Source: Patescibacteria group bacterium
Lineage (GTDB): Bacteria > Patescibacteriota > JAHJAL01
Assembly (NCBI GenBank): GCA_018814055.1
Contig: JAHJAL010000044.1
Location: forward strand, 1-6,047
DNA length: 6,047 nucleotides
Direction of reading: 5' to 3'
A program made the position numbers and the translations under genes. Under the pieces are notes generated by a model. It did no database searches, was not told the origin of the DNA, and saw only the letters and a program-made list of their open reading frames with translations. Every line of letters starts with the position of its first letter. Position 1 is the stretch's first letter. Positions 4,289 to 6,047 of this stretch are shown here, in pieces.

Positions 4289-6047
4289 TTATTCGGAGGT
4301 GGGAGTGGAGGTTACACTGGAAACATCGGGGAAGTTGGTAGGGGGAGTATTGGTGCCGGAGGGTTGTTGGTTGACTGTGATATTTCCACCGGTATTGGCA
4401 GGAATTTCGTCGGCGGTGGTATTGCGTGTGTTGGTGGAAATAGCCTCGCCGGTGGCGGTTTGTCCGGTTAGGGGAGCGGTGGGAGTTTCGAGACGGTCGG
4501 CGATTTGGGTGAGGGCGACTTGAGTGGAGAGGGGATCGCTTTGGATGGATTCGGAAAAGTCTTTGAATTCGGGATTGGTTTCAAATAATTTTTGTAAGGC
4601 GGCCGGGTTTTTGGTGGCGTTGCGGAGGACTTTGGCTGTGCTGGAGTCAACTTTTAAATCTTTGTTGTTTTTGATAAAGTCATTGGCTTTGTTCTGGCTG
4701 TTGGCGAGCAGTCCGCCGACTGAGGCAACGTCTTTGATGTTTTCGATTTTCATGGAGGCGGGGGCGATACTATTGTAACCGGCGAAGTCACTGGCGATGA
4801 TTTCGTTGATTTGCGGGACGCTGGCCAGGGTGGTGAGTGCGCCTTCGGTGTCGCCGGCAGCCATTTTTGCAGTATATTCTTGATATTGTGGTTGGAATTC
4901 GGGTACGTTTTTGAGCATTTCAGCATATTTATCAACTTGGAATTCTTCGGGGTTGGTTTTGGCAATGTAATTGGCCGCGTCTTGTGTTTTGGCCTGTTCT
5001 TCTTTGTCAAGTTCGTCGAGGTTTATGCCACCGGGGGCAAAATTGCCGGAGGGGGGGAATTGGGCCAAAGATTCCATGGTGGTTGGCAAACCAACTTCCT
5101 GGCGGTAACGATCGGCGCTTTCGCCAATTCTTCTGGAGAACTCACTCATTTTTCGGAAGTAGTCGGCGGTACCTTTGTCGATGGCTCGTTGTGTCTGGCT
5201 GGGTTGTGTAGTTGCTTGTTGATCATATCTGTCGGCAGCGGTGTTTAATCTTCTGGATAATTCCCGGCCTTTTTGTTCGGCAGATGGGGTTGGTTCCGGC
5301 TGGTCGGTTTCTTCCCCACCAACTTGTCCCGATGGGGGCACTTCTCCATCCATGTATCGAGTGGTTGGGATGGGTTGGCCGCTATCCAGTAATGGTTGGG
5401 AGGCAGACGGGGCGGCTGTGCCGAGGAGACGGCCGACGGGGGCTCCGAATAATCCATAGCCGTACATAACTTGACTCATGATCATATTGGTCAGCATGTT
5501 GCCAAAGTTGGTCAGAGAAAGCGGCAAGAGGATGGCGAAAATCAGGATGAAAATACCGGCCAGGTATTGGACCATGTTGCCCAAAAACGGGTCACCATTT
5601 GCGTTTTCTGAAAAGGTGGCCAGAATTTGGTTGGCGATGCCGAGGATAAAGACAGTGATGGGCAAGAGGAATATCCAGGTCAGGTAATAACTGAGCCATT
5701 TTTGCCCGATGCCGCGGGAAGGAGGGAAAAAGAATAACATAATGGCGATAGGCGCGACGATAATAAGTACAAATACGATAATGTGACGAGCCACTATAAT
5801 AACGGCTAATAAAATAATTATAACGGCTGGTAAGGTATAGAAAAAGGCGGCAATCAGCATATTGATGATGAATTTTATGCCGATTAGCTCATCGTAATCA
5901 CCGAGACTGCTGATGGTTGGGCCGATTTTGGCGTAGATATCCGTGCTGGTGAAGCTTTTGATCATACCCAGTAGCAGGTTGTCTTCTTGCTCGGGTGCCC
6001 AAAAAGTAATATTTGCATAGAGTTCTTTGAAGAAATTCTCCGAGTCG
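4289..6047 (-). CDS. VirB6/TrbL-like T4SS channel protein, second paralog (5' end beyond window)
   Basis: The frame is open for 585 codons from the right edge to a TAA at 4291-4289. The ATG at 5965 is not the likely start: 27 codons upstream of it are open (DSENFFKELYANITFW and onward) and a VirB6 protein needs more N-terminal helices. Counting from the first visible residue, membrane helices lie near 57-85, 86-106, 119-140 and 158-179. The core ARHIIVFVLIIVAPIAIML, a Phe-Pro, and WIFLLPITVFILG match the 930-residue neighbour in the same order and spacing, so the two are paralogs. If colinear with the neighbour, roughly 180 residues are missing on the right. The tail of about 400 residues is soluble. 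It starts with a Pro/Gly/Glu-rich linker, contains a twice-occurring SRR...ADRY motif, is helical in the middle, and ends in a Thr/Asn/Pro/Ser-rich stretch (TSTPTSE). The tail does not look like the neighbour's tail. Predicted role: inner-membrane channel subunit. Confidence 0.8.
   Translation of the reverse strand, partial: DSENFFKELYANITFWAPEQEDNLLLGMIKSFTSTDIYAKIGPTISSLGDYDELIGIKFIINMLIAAFFYTLPAVIIILLAVIIVARHIIVFVLIIVAPIAIMLFFFPPSRGIGQKWLSYYLTWIFLLPITVFILGIANQILATFSENANGDPFLGNMVQYLAGIFILIFAILLPLSLTNFGNMLTNMIMSQVMYGYGLFGAPVGRLLGTAAPSASQPLLDSGQPIPTTRYMDGEVPPSGQVGGEETDQPEPTPSAEQKGRELSRRLNTAADRYDQQATTQPSQTQRAIDKGTADYFRKMSEFSRRIGESADRYRQEVGLPTTMESLAQFPPSGNFAPGGINLDELDKEEQAKTQDAANYIAKTNPEEFQVDKYAEMLKNVPEFQPQYQEYTAKMAAGDTEGALTTLASVPQINEIIASDFAGYNSIAPASMKIENIKDVASVGGLLANSQNKANDFIKNNKDLKVDSSTAKVLRNATKNPAALQKLFETNPEFKDFSESIQSDPLSTQVALTQIADRLETPTAPLTGQTATGEAISTNTRNTTADEIPANTGGNITVNQQPSGTNTPPTNFPDVSSVTSTPTSE
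5096..5260 (-). repeat. Internal protein repeat in VirB6-like tail (SRR...ADRY motif)
   Basis: Two related 15-residue segments lie 40 residues apart in the tail: LSRRLNTAADRYDQQ (5260-5216) and FSRRIGESADRYRQE (5140-5096). The shared frame is [LF]-S-R-R-[LI]-x-x-x-A-D-R-Y-x-Q. Both sit in predicted amphipathic helix. They could be an old internal duplication or two copies of a short binding motif. The DNA is only partly conserved between copies, so the duplication is not recent. Confidence 0.55.

Noticed and set aside
4811..5248. Plus-strand open frame of 145 codons, and similar plus-strand frames at 674-955, 738-1067, 2064-2327 and 3748-4050
   Set aside because: All lie largely or entirely antisense to well-supported minus-strand genes. 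Their translations are rich in Gly, Phe, Val, Trp and Cys with no domain-like pattern, as expected from reading the complement of AC-rich coding DNA.
4289..5965. ATG at 5965 as the start of the upstream VirB6-like gene
   Set aside because: The frame continues open to the right edge, and the residues before the ATG look like normal protein. The first helices expected of the family would be missing, so this Met is internal.
1..6047. Use of genetic code 25 (UGA as Gly)
   Set aside because: No in-frame TGA occurs in about 1,960 codons. In lineages using that code UGA would be expected many times over this length.

Overview
The window is a stretch of one minus-strand gene cluster from what looks like a Candidate Phyla Radiation (Patescibacteria) genome, coding for the membrane and ATPase-associated parts of a type IV secretion (T4SS)-like machine. 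The CPR assignment is an inference. It rests on the gene order (VirB6/TrbL-like proteins, then a PrgI-family protein, then a stand-alone TraC/VirB4-N-terminal-like protein), the very large soluble tails on the VirB6-like proteins, the short AT-rich spacers without Shine-Dalgarno sequences, and a short 7-bp tandem repeat in an intergenic gap. About 1,960 codons are visible with no in-frame TGA, and all three visible stop codons are TAA. This gives no sign of the UGA=Gly code of Gracilibacteria/Absconditabacteria, but it cannot name the lineage.

Layout in transcription order, right to left, all on the minus strand. (1) 6047-4289: 3' part of a polytopic VirB6/TrbL-like protein with a roughly 400-residue soluble tail; its 5' end lies outside the window. 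(2) 4253-1461: a complete 930-residue second VirB6-like protein with a roughly 540-residue soluble, helix-rich tail. (3) 1438-704: a PrgI-family two-helix membrane protein with a roughly 145-residue charged tail. (4) 610-1: a TraC-like / VirB4 N-terminal-like protein that runs off the left edge. Gaps are 35, 22 and 93 bp. The last gap contains a four-copy 7-bp tandem repeat (621-648) and ends directly at the next start codon.

Together these genes would build the inner-membrane translocation platform: two VirB6-type channel subunits, the PrgI subunit (usually encoded next to the VirB4 ATPase), and a soluble domain that in other systems is fused to VirB4. No relaxase, coupling protein, pilin, cell-wall hydrolase or complete ATPase lies in the window. 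It therefore cannot be decided here whether the machine does conjugation, DNA uptake, protein export or host-cell contact.

The points most worth a second look are the tandem, strongly diverged VirB6 paralogs with unrelated-looking tails, the absence of Shine-Dalgarno sequences at all three visible starts, a candidate promoter placed so that the PrgI mRNA could be leaderless, and the contrast in base composition between the two VirB6-like genes. Plus-strand open frames are antisense shadows of these genes.
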